From CALHVX01 sp964640725 (GTDB lineage Bacteria; Pseudomonadota; Gammaproteobacteria; Pseudomonadales; Azotimanducaceae), in NCBI GenBank assembly GCA_964640725.1, contig CAZXIJ010000030.1, positions 1 through 46,712 of the forward strand: a stretch of 46,712 bases of DNA. Direction: 5' to 3'. Below the pieces are notes generated by a model that was not told the DNA's origin, did not search any database, and saw only the letters and a program-made list of their open reading frames with translations. Position 1 is the stretch's first letter, and every line of letters begins with the position of its first letter. Made by a program: the position numbers and the translations under genes. Below are positions 33,472 through 41,697 of the stretch, one piece after another.

Positions 33472-35079
33472 CTACCCTGCAGCCAGGCCCAGGGATCCAG
33501 GATTGATTCGGCCGTCCGGATCCAGCAGCGCCTTCAGCTCGCCAATGAGCTGCGCGTTCGCTGGCCGCAGGCCCTCCTGGTACTGGTAGCGCCGGCCAAT
33601 CTGCAGGTGCGCGCCGCCGGCCTCCCGGAACATCGTCATCATCTCGGTGCGCAGGCGCATCACCTCGGCACGAGCCGGCAGGTTTTCCGGGTAGTCGTTG
33701 ATCTTGGCGAGGGTCGCGTCTTCGACATGCGCGCGATGTAAATCGTTCAGCGCATCGGGCCAGTAAAAGACCGGCTCGATGACAAAGGCATTGGTGTCGA
33801 TGTAGGTCAGCAGGTAGCCGACCAGAATGTCGTGCGCATCAAGCACGGACCCGTTGGCCTCGACCAGGGCTTCCAGCTGCGCGAACACGTCGGCCGCCTT
33901 GCTGTGCGGGACCAGCACGTGCACGGGCAGCCAGCGCTCGCCCGCCGGGCCGATCATGCTGTTGAGCGGCCCGAAGGGGTTGGCCCGGGCGATCTTGGGA
34001 ATGCTGTTCTCGATGTCTTTGCCGCGGTGCGCGGCAACGATCTCGCGAATTCGCGCGGCTGAGGCATCGGCGCCCGCCTGGGTCGGCTCCTCGACCATGA
34101 AGTGCACAGAATAGTCGACGTCTTTCATAAACCCGCGGCCAGCGAGCGCGACCTTGGCGCCTTCCTTGAGGCCCTTGAGCATGCTGCCCTGGGACTTCAT
34201 GACGTTGCCGAGGGCCTTAACGTCCTTGGCCAGGGACTCGCGCTTCATGCGCTGGCCCTGCATCACCGGGTCGAAGCCAAAGCAGGCATCCGCCAGGCGG
34301 TTGCGGGAAACCTCGGACAGCGCGGCGATCAGCGCTGGGCCCTCGGCAAAGTCAGCGCTGACAAAGGCCCGGCCCGGAAGGATCGGTACCAGCTTGAGGG
34401 TGACCGTCGCCTTGATGCCCAGGGCGCCCGTATCGCAGGTAAACAGCCCCGTCAGGTCCGGGCCGTAATGCCGGAAGAACGGGTTGGCCTGAGCCTGGCC
34501 GCCGGCGCCGGTGGACAACACCTCGCCGCTGGCCAGGACCACGTCCATAGACACGGCAGAGTCCACGGCGCTGCCATGCTTGCCGCTGCCCCAGAAGATG
34601 CTGTTCTGGGACATGCCGCCGCCGACGGTGGCGGTGATGCCCGAGAGCGTGCCCCAGAACGGGGTCCGCACGCCCTGGGGTTCCAGGGCCTCGTGCAGCG
34701 CCATCCAGGTGCAGCCGGCCTGCACCGTGACGTACATGTCTTCCGTGTTGATCTCGAGGATCTGGTTCATGTCGCCCAGATCGACGGTCAGCACGTTGGG
34801 CTGGTGGCAAACATAGCCGCCGCTATAGGACATGCCGCCGCCCCGGGGCACCACGACCAGGTCCTGGGCAGCCGCAAAGCGGACCGCCGCAGCCAGCTGA
34901 GCGGTGTCTTTGGGCCGCACCACCAGCAGCGCCGGGTGGCTGTCACCCGACACATCTTGCCCATATAAATCAAGGCTTTGCGGGTCAGTGAGCACTCTCT
35001 CCGGCCCCAGCTCCCGGCGCAGCTCAGCCAGCGCCTCGGGGGCAACTTCGGGGACGGCGGCAAGCGGTTGCTCAGCCAT
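33472..35079 (-). CDS. FAD-linked oxidase (VAO/FAD_binding_4 family)
   Basis: A 535-residue flavoenzyme. The FAD-binding PCMH domain has VVRPKDTAQLAAAVRFAAAQDLVVVPRGGGMSYSGG, VTVQAGCTWMALHEAL and ATVGGGMSQNS. The C-terminal FAD-oxidase domain includes LPVHVLVPHSKAADVFAQLEAL, and it ends LLDPDGRINPGSLG as in this family. Members oxidise alcohols, hydroxy acids or phenols. The ATG at 35079 has AAGGAG 8 nt upstream; the track frame extends to 35133 across an operator palindrome and is not used. It heads the minus-strand unit with the hydrolase and gntR, and shares its promoter region with the divergent amidohydrolase gene. It is cytoplasmic. Substrate unknown. Confidence 0.92.
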   Translation of the reverse strand: MAEQPLAAVPEVAPEALAELRRELGPERVLTDPQSLDLYGQDVSGDSHPALLVVRPKDTAQLAAAVRFAAAQDLVVVPRGGGMSYSGGYVCHQPNVLTVDLGDMNQILEINTEDMYVTVQAGCTWMALHEALEPQGVRTPFWGTLSGITATVGGGMSQNSIFWGSGKHGSAVDSAVSMDVVLASGEVLSTGAGGQAQANPFFRHYGPDLTGLFTCDTGALGIKATVTLKLVPILPGRAFVSADFAEGPALIAALSEVSRNRLADACFGFDPVMQGQRMKRESLAKDVKALGNVMKSQGSMLKGLKEGAKVALAGRGFMKDVDYSVHFMVEEPTQAGADASAARIREIVAAHRGKDIENSIPKIARANPFGPLNSMIGPAGERWLPVHVLVPHSKAADVFAQLEALVEANGSVLDAHDILVGYLLTYIDTNAFVIEPVFYWPDALNDLHRAHVEDATLAKINDYPENLPARAEVMRLRTEMMTMFREAGGAHLQIGRRYQYQEGLRPANAQLIGELKALLDPDGRINPGSLGLAAG

Positions 35080-35115
35080 GGGGACACTCCTTCGGGACCG
35101 CTGGCAGGGGAGTTG

Positions 35116-35136
35116 TTGATATTGATATATCAATAT
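35116..35136. promoter_or_regulatory. AT-rich palindrome in the FAD oxidase/amidohydrolase divergent promoter
   Basis: Two overlapping symmetries lie midway between the divergent starts at 35079 and 35175: TTGATAT-TGAT-ATATCAA (35116-35133) and an 18-bp perfect palindrome ATATTGATATATCAATAT (35119-35136). The position, 37-39 bp from both start codons, suits a repressor that controls both operons. It resembles the repeats at 44235 and 45807, though its spacing differs. Binding by the local GntR protein is inferred. Confidence 0.65.
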
Positions 35137-35174
35137 GTTTTTCTCAAGACGAATCGGCTTTTCGACCCCCTGCC

Positions 35175-35888
35175 ATGCCCAAGATGCAAACCTCGGATCT
35201 GACCCCCCGCCAGTACTGGGCCGAGGTCAAAGCAAACCCCAACCGGGCCCGTTTCGGCTTTGGCGAGAAGGCCGCGCTGATCAATATCGACCTGCAGCGG
35301 GCCTACACGGACCTCGACAGCTTCGCCACGGCCTACGAGACCGATCCCAACCAGATCCCGTACATCAACGAGCTGTCCGCCCTGGCCCGGAGCAAGCACA
35401 TGCCCGTGGTCTGGACCTATGTGGCCTACATGGACAACGCCGACGACGCCGGGGTCTGGGGCACCCGCACCAACACCCCGGACTCCCTGCAGAACATCAA
35501 GGTGGGCAGCGAGCGCTCGGAGCTGGACCCGCGGCTGGAGATCGACCACAGCCAGGACGCGGTCATCAACAAGCGCATGGCCAATGTGTTTCACGAAACC
35601 CTGCTGCCGTCACTTCTGACCTGGCACAAGGTGGACACGGTGATTCTGACCGGCGGCAGCACCTCGGGCTGCGTCCGGGCATCGGTCGTCGCCGCCCTGT
35701 CGCTGGGGTTCCGGACCATCGTTCCGGAGGAGTGCGTGGCCGACAAGCACGAGATCCCGCACTTCGCGAACCTGTGCGACATCATGCTGAAGTACGCCGA
35801 CGTGCTGCCCTACGCCGATGTTCGTGCCTGGCTGGCCGAGCATCCCGGCGCAACCCCGATCCGCACCGCCCGGGGCGCGCCCTTCTAG
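35175..35888 (+). CDS. Isochorismatase-family cysteine hydrolase (N-carbamoylsarcosine amidase-like)
   Basis: A 237-residue cysteine hydrolase. The catalytic triad is visible: Asp39 in LINIDLQRAY, Lys133 in AVINKRMANVF and Cys166 in GGSTSGCVRASVVAALSLGF; the cis-peptide loop precedes the Cys. The closest subtype by motif is N-carbamoylsarcosine amidase, which hydrolyses N-carbamoyl amines, but nicotinamidase-like or other amidase activity is possible. It is the first gene of a plus-strand operon with two PuuE-like deacetylases and a CpcT-like protein. Alternative ATG at 35184. The pairing with ring-opening amidohydrolases suggests breakdown of a cyclic amide or ureide through a carbamoyl intermediate (inference). 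Confidence 0.92.
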   Translation: MPKMQTSDLTPRQYWAEVKANPNRARFGFGEKAALINIDLQRAYTDLDSFATAYETDPNQIPYINELSALARSKHMPVVWTYVAYMDNADDAGVWGTRTNTPDSLQNIKVGSERSELDPRLEIDHSQDAVINKRMANVFHETLLPSLLTWHKVDTVILTGGSTSGCVRASVVAALSLGFRTIVPEECVADKHEIPHFANLCDIMLKYADVLPYADVRAWLAEHPGATPIRTARGAPF

Positions 35889-35946
35889 AACCCGCGGCGA
35901 GCGATGGCCGCGCGAGCGGCCCCAACAGGAAACAGCGAGGCAGGCT

Positions 35947-36882
35947 TTGAGCACCGCAAAGCGGCCGGACCCCGGCCTTTACGACTACTGGGCCTACGAT
36001 CAGCGCCCGAAGATCACCTGGCCGAAGGGCGCCAAGGTCGCCTTCTGGGTCGCGCCCAACATCGAGTACTACGAGCTCGACCCGGCCGTGAACCCGCACC
36101 GCAAGGCCTGGCCCCGGCCCACGCCGGACATTCTGGGCTACGGCACCCGGGACTACGGCAACCGGGTCGGCCACCAGCGCATGATGGAGGTGCTGGACCG
36201 CTACAACGTGCGCGGCTCGATCTCCCTGTCCACCGCGCTGTGCGATCACCATCCGGAGATCATCGAGCAGTGCAAGGCGCGGGACTGGGAGTTCTTCAGT
36301 CACGGCATCTACAACACCCGCTACACCTACGGCATGGACGAGGCCCAGGAGCGGGCCGTGATTCAGGATGCGGTCGACACCATCGCCAAACACACCGGCA
36401 CAAAATGCGCCGGCTACCTGGCCCCGGCGCTGACGCACACCAACGTCACCATGGACCTGTTCGCCGAGGCCGGCGGCATCTATACCTGCGACCTGTTCCA
36501 CGACGACCAGCCAACGCCCGTACACGTGCGCTCCGGCCAGAAATTCGTGTCCGTGCCCTACTCCCTGGAGCTGAACGACACCATTGTCTACGTGGTGAAC
36601 AAGATCGAGCCGCGCCGCTACGGCGACATGATCAAGGCTGCCTTCGACCGGCTCTATCAGGAAGGGGAGGACTCCGGCACGGTCATGTGCGTGCCGCTGC
36701 ATGCCTACCAGGTAAGCCACCCGCACCGGCTGCGCGCCTTCAACGAGGCGCTCGAATACATCACCGGACACAAGGACGTGTGGGTCACGACCGGCCGCGA
36801 GATCGCCGAGTACTACATTGAGCACCACTACGACGCAGCCGTTGCCAGCATCGCGGACGGCACCGCGCAGGGGGGGCACTGA
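35947..36882 (+). CDS. Polysaccharide deacetylase/PuuE-like hydrolase (copy 1)
   Basis: A 311-residue NodB-fold protein: KITWPKGAKVAFWVAPNIEYYE, GTRDYGNRVGHQRMMEVLDRY, SISLSTALCDHHPEII, WEFFSHGIYN and GYLAPALTHTNVTMDLFAEAG. The DYGNRVG and E-x-x-S-H-G blocks match the branch that contains PuuE allantoinase, which hydrolyses small cyclic amides, rather than chitin deacetylases. The NodB DD metal pair is not seen. The start is TTG at 35947 with GAGG at 35937-35940; the longer frame from 35818 lies inside the previous gene. Next gene is a paralogue 2 nt downstream, suggesting a heteromer or two successive steps. Cytoplasmic. Confidence 0.87.
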   Translation: MSTAKRPDPGLYDYWAYDQRPKITWPKGAKVAFWVAPNIEYYELDPAVNPHRKAWPRPTPDILGYGTRDYGNRVGHQRMMEVLDRYNVRGSISLSTALCDHHPEIIEQCKARDWEFFSHGIYNTRYTYGMDEAQERAVIQDAVDTIAKHTGTKCAGYLAPALTHTNVTMDLFAEAGGIYTCDLFHDDQPTPVHVRSGQKFVSVPYSLELNDTIVYVVNKIEPRRYGDMIKAAFDRLYQEGEDSGTVMCVPLHAYQVSHPHRLRAFNEALEYITGHKDVWVTTGREIAEYYIEHHYDAAVASIADGTAQGGH

Positions 36883-36884
36883 GC

Positions 36885-37823
36885 ATGGCGCTGGATCCCA
36901 GCTACTTCGAGTACCCCCATCGCAGCTACGGCATGGACCACGACCGCTACGACTGGTCCATGCTGGCCGATCGCGCGCCCGTGCGCTGGCCGGGCGGCGC
37001 CCCGGTGGCCGTGTGGATCAACGTGGCAGTGGAGTGGTTCCCGCTCAACCAGGAGGGCAAGCCCTTTCCCCCGCCCGGTGGCATGACCACGGCCTACCCG
37101 GACCTGCGCCACTACACGCTGCGGGACTACGGCAACCGGGTCGGCCTGATTCGCGTGCTGCGCGCCCTCGACGAGCTGGCGCTGACGCCCACCTTCGCCA
37201 TCAACGCCGCGCTCTGCGAGCGGGTGCCGGCTCTGGTAGAGCGCCTGAGCAGCCGCGGCAACGAGATCCTCGGGCACGGCTGGCACATGGACCAGCTGCT
37301 GCACGGCGAGCGCAGCCGGGACGAAGAAGCGGAAATCATCGAGCGCAGCCTCAGCACCCTGCGGCAGCACACCGGCCAGGCGGTTGAAGGCTGGCTCAGC
37401 CCCGCGCGCTCCCAGAGCAGCCACACGCCGGAGCTGCTTGCCGAGCGCGGCATTCGCTTCATGGGCGAATGGATCAACGACGAGCTGCCCTACCCCTTTC
37501 GAACGGACCAGGGGGTGCTAACCGCGCTGCCGCTGTCCTACGAGCTGGACGATCAGTTCATCCTGCAGGGCAACCTGCACTCGGAAACCGAGTACGCGGA
37601 CCAGATCATCGACGCCGCAGACTTCCTGCTGCAGGAGGCGCGCGAGAAAGAGGCCGGCCGCATGCTCGCCATTAACCTGCATCCGTGGATGGTCGGCCAG
37701 CCGCACCGCATCGCTCAGCTGGAGCGGGCGCTGACGCACCTGGCCGATACGCGCGGCCTGTGGTGCGCGGGCGGTTCGGAAATTGTCAGCTACTGGCAGG
37801 CTCAGCAGGACGGCCCATCGTGA
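36885..37823 (+). CDS. Polysaccharide deacetylase/PuuE-like hydrolase (copy 2)
   Basis: A 312-residue paralogue of the gene before it. It has VRWPGGAPVAVWINVAVEWFPL, LRDYGNRVGLIRVLRALDEL, TFAINAALCERVPALVERL, NEILGHGWHMDQLLHGE and GWLSPARSQSSHTPELLAERG, then LAINLHPWMVGQPHRI, a His-Pro motif typical of the fold. The GHGWHMDQ block is closer to PuuE than copy 1. It probably hydrolyses an amide or lactam bond. It begins 2 nt after copy 1 ends, and its stop overlaps the GTG of the CpcT-like gene (GTGA), so all are one operon. Confidence 0.88.
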   Translation: MALDPSYFEYPHRSYGMDHDRYDWSMLADRAPVRWPGGAPVAVWINVAVEWFPLNQEGKPFPPPGGMTTAYPDLRHYTLRDYGNRVGLIRVLRALDELALTPTFAINAALCERVPALVERLSSRGNEILGHGWHMDQLLHGERSRDEEAEIIERSLSTLRQHTGQAVEGWLSPARSQSSHTPELLAERGIRFMGEWINDELPYPFRTDQGVLTALPLSYELDDQFILQGNLHSETEYADQIIDAADFLLQEAREKEAGRMLAINLHPWMVGQPHRIAQLERALTHLADTRGLWCAGGSEIVSYWQAQQDGPS

Positions 37824-38653
37824 AACCTCTATGGCGGACCACGGCGGCCAGCGTCATGGCGCTGCTCCTGGGCAGCGCGGTGCACGCCGCCGAGCGCCAC
37901 GACCGGCTGCTCACCATGCTCACCGGCGCTTTCGACAACAACGAGCAGGTCTGGCAGCAGGCAGAGGACGAGGTCGCGCAGGACGAGCGCACGCACTACC
38001 GGTTCGCCGGCACCGAAGATCCAAACACGCTGACCCTGGCCAGCGCGCCGGGCCAAACAGCGCAGGACCCAGCCTGGCGCTGGGCCTTCGAGACCCGAAA
38101 ACCGTCGAAGCCCGGCCAAGCTGTCGTGATCGCCAGCACCGTGAGCGCCGCTGACGGCCAAGGGCGCGCCTGCGAATGGCGCTGGCAGCGCTCCGGCGAG
38201 GGCTATCAGGGCCGGCCGGCCCCGGGCGCCCGCTGTAACCGGGCGCTGCCCACCGCGCTTGCGATCGACAGCGACTACCTGGTGGTCTCGACTCGCAACA
38301 AGCAGCGCCACGCGGCTCGCCGGGTCATCGTCTACAAGGGCTGGATGTCTCTCAAGCGCCAGCAGATCGAGCCCGCTGCCGCGGACGACGACTTTATCTT
38401 CGTGCGCGACGTGCGCATGCACAACGAAGGCTTCAAGGCACCGCTGCGCGACCAGGACGGGCAGCCCACGGGCTACACCATCGAGCTGGCACGGCTGACC
38501 CAGCAGACGACGCAGACGGCGGTGCTCAAGATCGGCGTGATCGAAGATGCGACCGGCAAGACGCTGCGCTACGCCTGGGCCGACCCTTTGGCCGACCGGA
38601 TCGGGATCAATCTGCGCTGGCTCACCACGGGCTTTACCCGGGCGAGCCCCTAA
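37820..38653 (+). CDS. Exported CpcT/CpeT-like protein, paralogue 1
   Basis: A 277-residue protein with a Sec signal peptide (about residues 1-24, ending AVHAAE). LLTMLTGAFDNNEQVWQQ matches the CpcT/CpeT chromophore-lyase N-terminal motif G-x-F-x-N-x-x-Q, and CEWRWQRSGEGYQGRPAPGARC matches its two-cysteine strand pair. It ends YAWADPLADRIGINLRWL, nearly the same as in paralogue 2. In cyanobacteria such calycin-fold proteins attach or bind phycobilins. Here, with a signal peptide, it probably acts in the periplasm as a ligand binder or enzyme. The start is GTG, overlapping the previous stop. Chromophore-lyase activity is not implied. Confidence 0.75.
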   Translation: MKPLWRTTAASVMALLLGSAVHAAERHDRLLTMLTGAFDNNEQVWQQAEDEVAQDERTHYRFAGTEDPNTLTLASAPGQTAQDPAWRWAFETRKPSKPGQAVVIASTVSAADGQGRACEWRWQRSGEGYQGRPAPGARCNRALPTALAIDSDYLVVSTRNKQRHAARRVIVYKGWMSLKRQQIEPAAADDDFIFVRDVRMHNEGFKAPLRDQDGQPTGYTIELARLTQQTTQTAVLKIGVIEDATGKTLRYAWADPLADRIGINLRWLTTGFTRASP

Positions 38654-38674
38654 CCTGAGCGCCTAGCGCTCGGG
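38654..38674. terminator. Possible shared hairpin between convergent CpcT-like and DUF1838 genes
   Basis: CCTGAGCG (38654-38661) pairs with CGCTCGGG (38667-38674) across CCTAG, with one G-T pair, right at the two stop codons. No U tract follows on either strand, so termination efficiency is uncertain. It overlaps the last codons of the DUF1838 gene. Confidence 0.4.
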
Positions 38675-39580
38675 CAGTTCGACGTTGCCTTCAGCAACGT
38701 CGCGGTAGTAGGACCAGCTGGTCACGTTCTTGCGATCGTCATCCAGCGGCGGCGCGTCCTTGTACTCCGGATAGCTGGTCCGGATCTCGGCCTTCATGGT
38801 CTCGGGCATGGCATCCCAGCTCGAGACTTTCTGCCCGGCGGTATGCATGTAGATCACGCCGTCCCGGCCGCTCATCTTCATCCAGGGCAGCCAGTCGGAC
38901 ATGCGCACCCAGCCCACGTGCACGTCAGCGCTCCTGGTCCGGGAGTTCAGCAGCTGCTTCTTGTCGCCCATGAAGTTGAACATCTCGGTGGCGTGGTAGG
39001 TGCCGCCAACCTCAGCCTGGTACTTGCCGCCCAGCGGGTTCGGGTACCACAGGGGCACCGTGTTGGTCTGGCGCCACATGTTCTCGAGCATCTTGCCGGA
39101 CCAGCTGAAGGCGCTGCCGTCGCGGTTCTTTTCGTACATGGCGAAGTTCACGGGGTCATTGGCCACGTGCATCACTTCGAGCTCTTCGCCGGTCCAGGGG
39201 TTGGTCCAGGTCTTCAGCACCTCGTTGGTCTTGGCATCCCGGTAGAGCAGCAGCTCCCGGGAGACCAGCTTGAAGCCCTCGCCGCGCTCCGGGTGCGTGT
39301 CCTTAACGCAGGCCCGCGTGTTCATGCCTTCGACATTAAAGAGCACCTTGTCCTTCTCGCCCTGGCGGCGGGAGAACGCCCGGCCGTTCCACCAGAAGGT
39401 CACCTGGGCGCCGTCGGTGGTGGAGCAGGCCACCTTGCGGGAGATGTCGATGGCATCGGCGGCGTTGTTCGGGTCCTGGGTTCGCGCACTGGCGGGCACC
39501 GCAACCACGGCGGCGCTGAGCAGCCCGGCGCACAGCCAGCCGGGGCGAGGTGTGCGCAGATTTCGAGTGAGCTTGAGCAA
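38663..39580 (-). CDS. Exported DUF1838 family protein
   Basis: A 305-residue protein of the DUF1838 family: GAQVTFWWNGRAFSRRQGEKDKVLFNVEGMNTRACV, LLYRDAKTNEVLKTWTNPWTGEELEVMHVANDPVNF and EVGGTYHATEMFNFMGD. It has an N-terminal signal peptide up to about PASA. The start is TTG at 39580, with AAGGAG at 39588-39593 and 7-nt spacing; the longer GTG frame to 39610 would place that strong ribosome-binding site inside the gene. It lies downstream of the TonB receptor and two CpcT-like genes and is probably the last gene of that unit. The family's reaction is unknown; many members are found in loci with aromatic or terpenoid substrates. Confidence 0.85.
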   Translation of the reverse strand: MLKLTRNLRTPRPGWLCAGLLSAAVVAVPASARTQDPNNAADAIDISRKVACSTTDGAQVTFWWNGRAFSRRQGEKDKVLFNVEGMNTRACVKDTHPERGEGFKLVSRELLLYRDAKTNEVLKTWTNPWTGEELEVMHVANDPVNFAMYEKNRDGSAFSWSGKMLENMWRQTNTVPLWYPNPLGGKYQAEVGGTYHATEMFNFMGDKKQLLNSRTRSADVHVGWVRMSDWLPWMKMSGRDGVIYMHTAGQKVSSWDAMPETMKAEIRTSYPEYKDAPPLDDDRKNVTSWSYYRDVAEGNVELPER

Positions 39581-39626
39581 GTGATATCTCCTTAAACTTG
39601 AATCAGTCACGCACAGTCTGTGCGCT

Positions 39627-40670
39627 CTAGGAATCGGGCCGCAGCCGATGCTGCAACTCCAGCATTTCGGGGGTGTCCAGATCGCACTGGACGCGCAGGA
39701 AGCCAGGGTTCACCCCGATGCGGTCAGCGCCGGGCTGCGCCCAGGCATAGGCCAGGGTCGCGCCGTCGACATCGCCGTCGAGCACGCCCACAAACAGCGT
39801 TTCGCGCTGCATGCCGTAGGACCAGGTGTTGCGCATGAGCACGGTCATCGGGCGGCCGTCCGGATGCGTGAACGGCAGCGTGCCGCCCTGGTCGTACAGC
39901 TTGAAGTAGCGCGCGGTCCGCGTGGGGCGCGCGCCCGGCGTGGGCGGTATGTCCAGCATGCAGGCAAACCAGCGCGCGCGTTCCAGCCGCAGCCAGGGCG
40001 CTACCGAGGGGTCTGAGCCCCCTTCGTGATTTGCCAGCCACAGCTCGTCGCGCAGCACGCGCAGGACCGCGCCATCGTGCAGCGCCAGAGCGCCGGCGCA
40101 GTCCGCGGCCGGCGACTCGCGCACGATCCGGAAGCCATCGCCATCGCGGTATGCCAGCAGGTCGCAGCCCCGCTGCAGGCGCGCCGCCCGGCGGTTGAAT
40201 ACCGGCAAATCCGGCAGCGCACCGGCATCGATCTGCACGGGCTGGCGCAGCGTATGAATGCGAATACGAACGGCGCGGGCCTGCGCATCGGGGGTCAGGG
40301 ACCACAGCCGGGTTGCCTCGGTGCTGGCCGGGCCACGCACCAGCAGCGCCGGCGCATCGAGCCAGGGCGCGGCGGCCGCCGGCAGCGCGTGCACCCGCAG
40401 TGCCTGGCGCGGCGGTACCGCGATCTTGTGGTTGTCGGCCCAGCTCACCTGCTCCTGGTTGTCATAGATGCCGGGTAGCCAGGCGGCCAGCAAATCGCGC
40501 TCGTACTCGAGCAGCGGCGTACGCCGTTCGGTGCCGAGCGGCTCCGGGATGGGCGGCAGGGTGTAGCTGGCATCCGCATCTGCGCCAGGCACCGCGGCTG
40601 CTCGTCCCGCCGGCGACACGATCAGCAAGGTCATCGCCAGGGCCGGTAGAAGTCTCAGCACGCTTTTCAT
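39627..40670 (-). CDS. Exported CpcT/CpeT-like protein, paralogue 2
   Basis: A 347-residue protein with a signal peptide (MKSVLRLLPALAMTLLIVSPAGRAAA). It has the family motif LLAAWLPGIYDNQEQVSW, the cysteine pair in RGCDLLAYRDGDGFRIVRESPAADC, and a C-terminal YAWAQPGADRIGVNPGFL shared with paralogue 1. It is about 70 residues longer than paralogue 1, mostly in the central region. The ATG at 40670 has GGAGG upstream and overlaps the stop of paralogue 3 (ATGA), which proves coupling; the frame to 40718 is inside paralogue 3. Periplasmic by its signal. A bilin-type or other hydrophobic ligand is inferred from the fold. Confidence 0.72.
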   Translation of the reverse strand: MKSVLRLLPALAMTLLIVSPAGRAAAVPGADADASYTLPPIPEPLGTERRTPLLEYERDLLAAWLPGIYDNQEQVSWADNHKIAVPPRQALRVHALPAAAAPWLDAPALLVRGPASTEATRLWSLTPDAQARAVRIRIHTLRQPVQIDAGALPDLPVFNRRAARLQRGCDLLAYRDGDGFRIVRESPAADCAGALALHDGAVLRVLRDELWLANHEGGSDPSVAPWLRLERARWFACMLDIPPTPGARPTRTARYFKLYDQGGTLPFTHPDGRPMTVLMRNTWSYGMQRETLFVGVLDGDVDGATLAYAWAQPGADRIGVNPGFLRVQCDLDTPEMLELQHRLRPDS

Positions 40671-41686
40671 CTTGCCTCCGGGCGGGCCGGCTCGGCGGTA
40701 CAGGCCACCTGAGTCCAACCAAAATTCGCGGTAATGCGCTGGGGATCCGGGTCCAGGGACAACATGATGACCGAGCGGCGCTCGCCCACCTCCCGCAGCC
40801 GGAACAGAAAGAAATCGGTGTCACGGCTGCTGTAGGGGTACTCCTTCTCCCGCAGCTGCACCAGGTAGCGCTTGTCATTCAACGGGTTGCGCACCTGCAG
40901 GCGACCGCCCTGGTCATGCACCAGCAGATCGTCGATCTGCACGTCGCCTGGATCGGGCACGCCGTACTCCTTAACGGGAAAGTTCACGCGGCACCGATAG
41001 AAATCGGCGCGGCGCATCTTCAGGTAGCGGTCACTGTCGATCCCGGCGAGGCGGGCACCGGATTGCCGATGGCGTACGGCAGAGCGACGCCAGTACTTGC
41101 GGCTGGAGAGCACCCGCTCGTCGACGCGATAGCCCGCGACATGGTCAACACCGTCCGTGCAGCCAGTCCCCGCGATCGCGCCCTCAAATTGATCGCCCAC
41201 GCGCTTGAACACCAGATCGCAGGCCGGGTTGTAGTCAAGCTGGGCCAGGCGCCAGCGCGCCGCATTGGCCGCGGTCAGCGGCCCGCGCCGATCGCTCTTG
41301 AGCCGGTAGGTACGCAAACGGTAACGAGGGTCCGGGCCTTCGGCAGACAGCGCCACCAGTTCCCGGCGCCAGACGGCCAGCGCCACATCGTCCCGGCCGG
41401 CATCGGCGGCGCGCCGGGAAGCCTGCACGTAAAACACCGCCGCGCCAAGCCTCGGGGCATCGACCCGCTGGTGTTGCACGTAGTTGTGGGGATGGGGGGC
41501 TGTAACAATCGGCCGCTGCTCGGGCTTGTTCTGAAACCACAGCTGCGCGTCGTTATCGAAGCTGCCCTCGAACCACTGCGCAAAGAGCGCAAGATCGCGG
41601 GCGGTAGGGTCCGTCGGGTCGAGCCACTGGGCAGCTCGACCCGAGGGGGAAGCCAGCAGCAATGCAAGGAGCAGTACTGGCTTCAA
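40667..41686 (-). CDS. Exported CpcT/CpeT-like protein, paralogue 3
   Basis: A 339-residue protein with a short signal peptide (MKPVLLLALLLASPSGRAAQ). The motif LFAQWFEGSFDNDAQLWFQNKP is the clearest of the three, and the cysteine strand pair is ACDLVFKRVGDQFEGAIAGTGC. Its C-terminal block (LDPDPQRITANFGWTQVAC) is more divergent than those of the other two. It lies 11 nt after the TonB receptor and overlaps paralogue 2 by 4 nt, so it is co-transcribed with the receptor. This suggests that it receives or processes whatever the receptor imports. Assignment is by motif, not alignment. Confidence 0.75.
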   Translation of the reverse strand: MKPVLLLALLLASPSGRAAQWLDPTDPTARDLALFAQWFEGSFDNDAQLWFQNKPEQRPIVTAPHPHNYVQHQRVDAPRLGAAVFYVQASRRAADAGRDDVALAVWRRELVALSAEGPDPRYRLRTYRLKSDRRGPLTAANAARWRLAQLDYNPACDLVFKRVGDQFEGAIAGTGCTDGVDHVAGYRVDERVLSSRKYWRRSAVRHRQSGARLAGIDSDRYLKMRRADFYRCRVNFPVKEYGVPDPGDVQIDDLLVHDQGGRLQVRNPLNDKRYLVQLREKEYPYSSRDTDFFLFRLREVGERRSVIMLSLDPDPQRITANFGWTQVACTAEPARPEAR

Positions 41687-41697
41687 GGGGCGGGACT

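Noticed and set aside
32098..33741. Plus-strand 547-codon open frame
   Set aside because: Antisense to the double alpha/beta-hydrolase and the end of the FAD oxidase; low-complexity composition.
38681..38701. Perfect stem GACGTTGC-CTTCA-GCAACGTC
   Set aside because: Lies inside the DUF1838 coding region near its end and probably reflects codon content.
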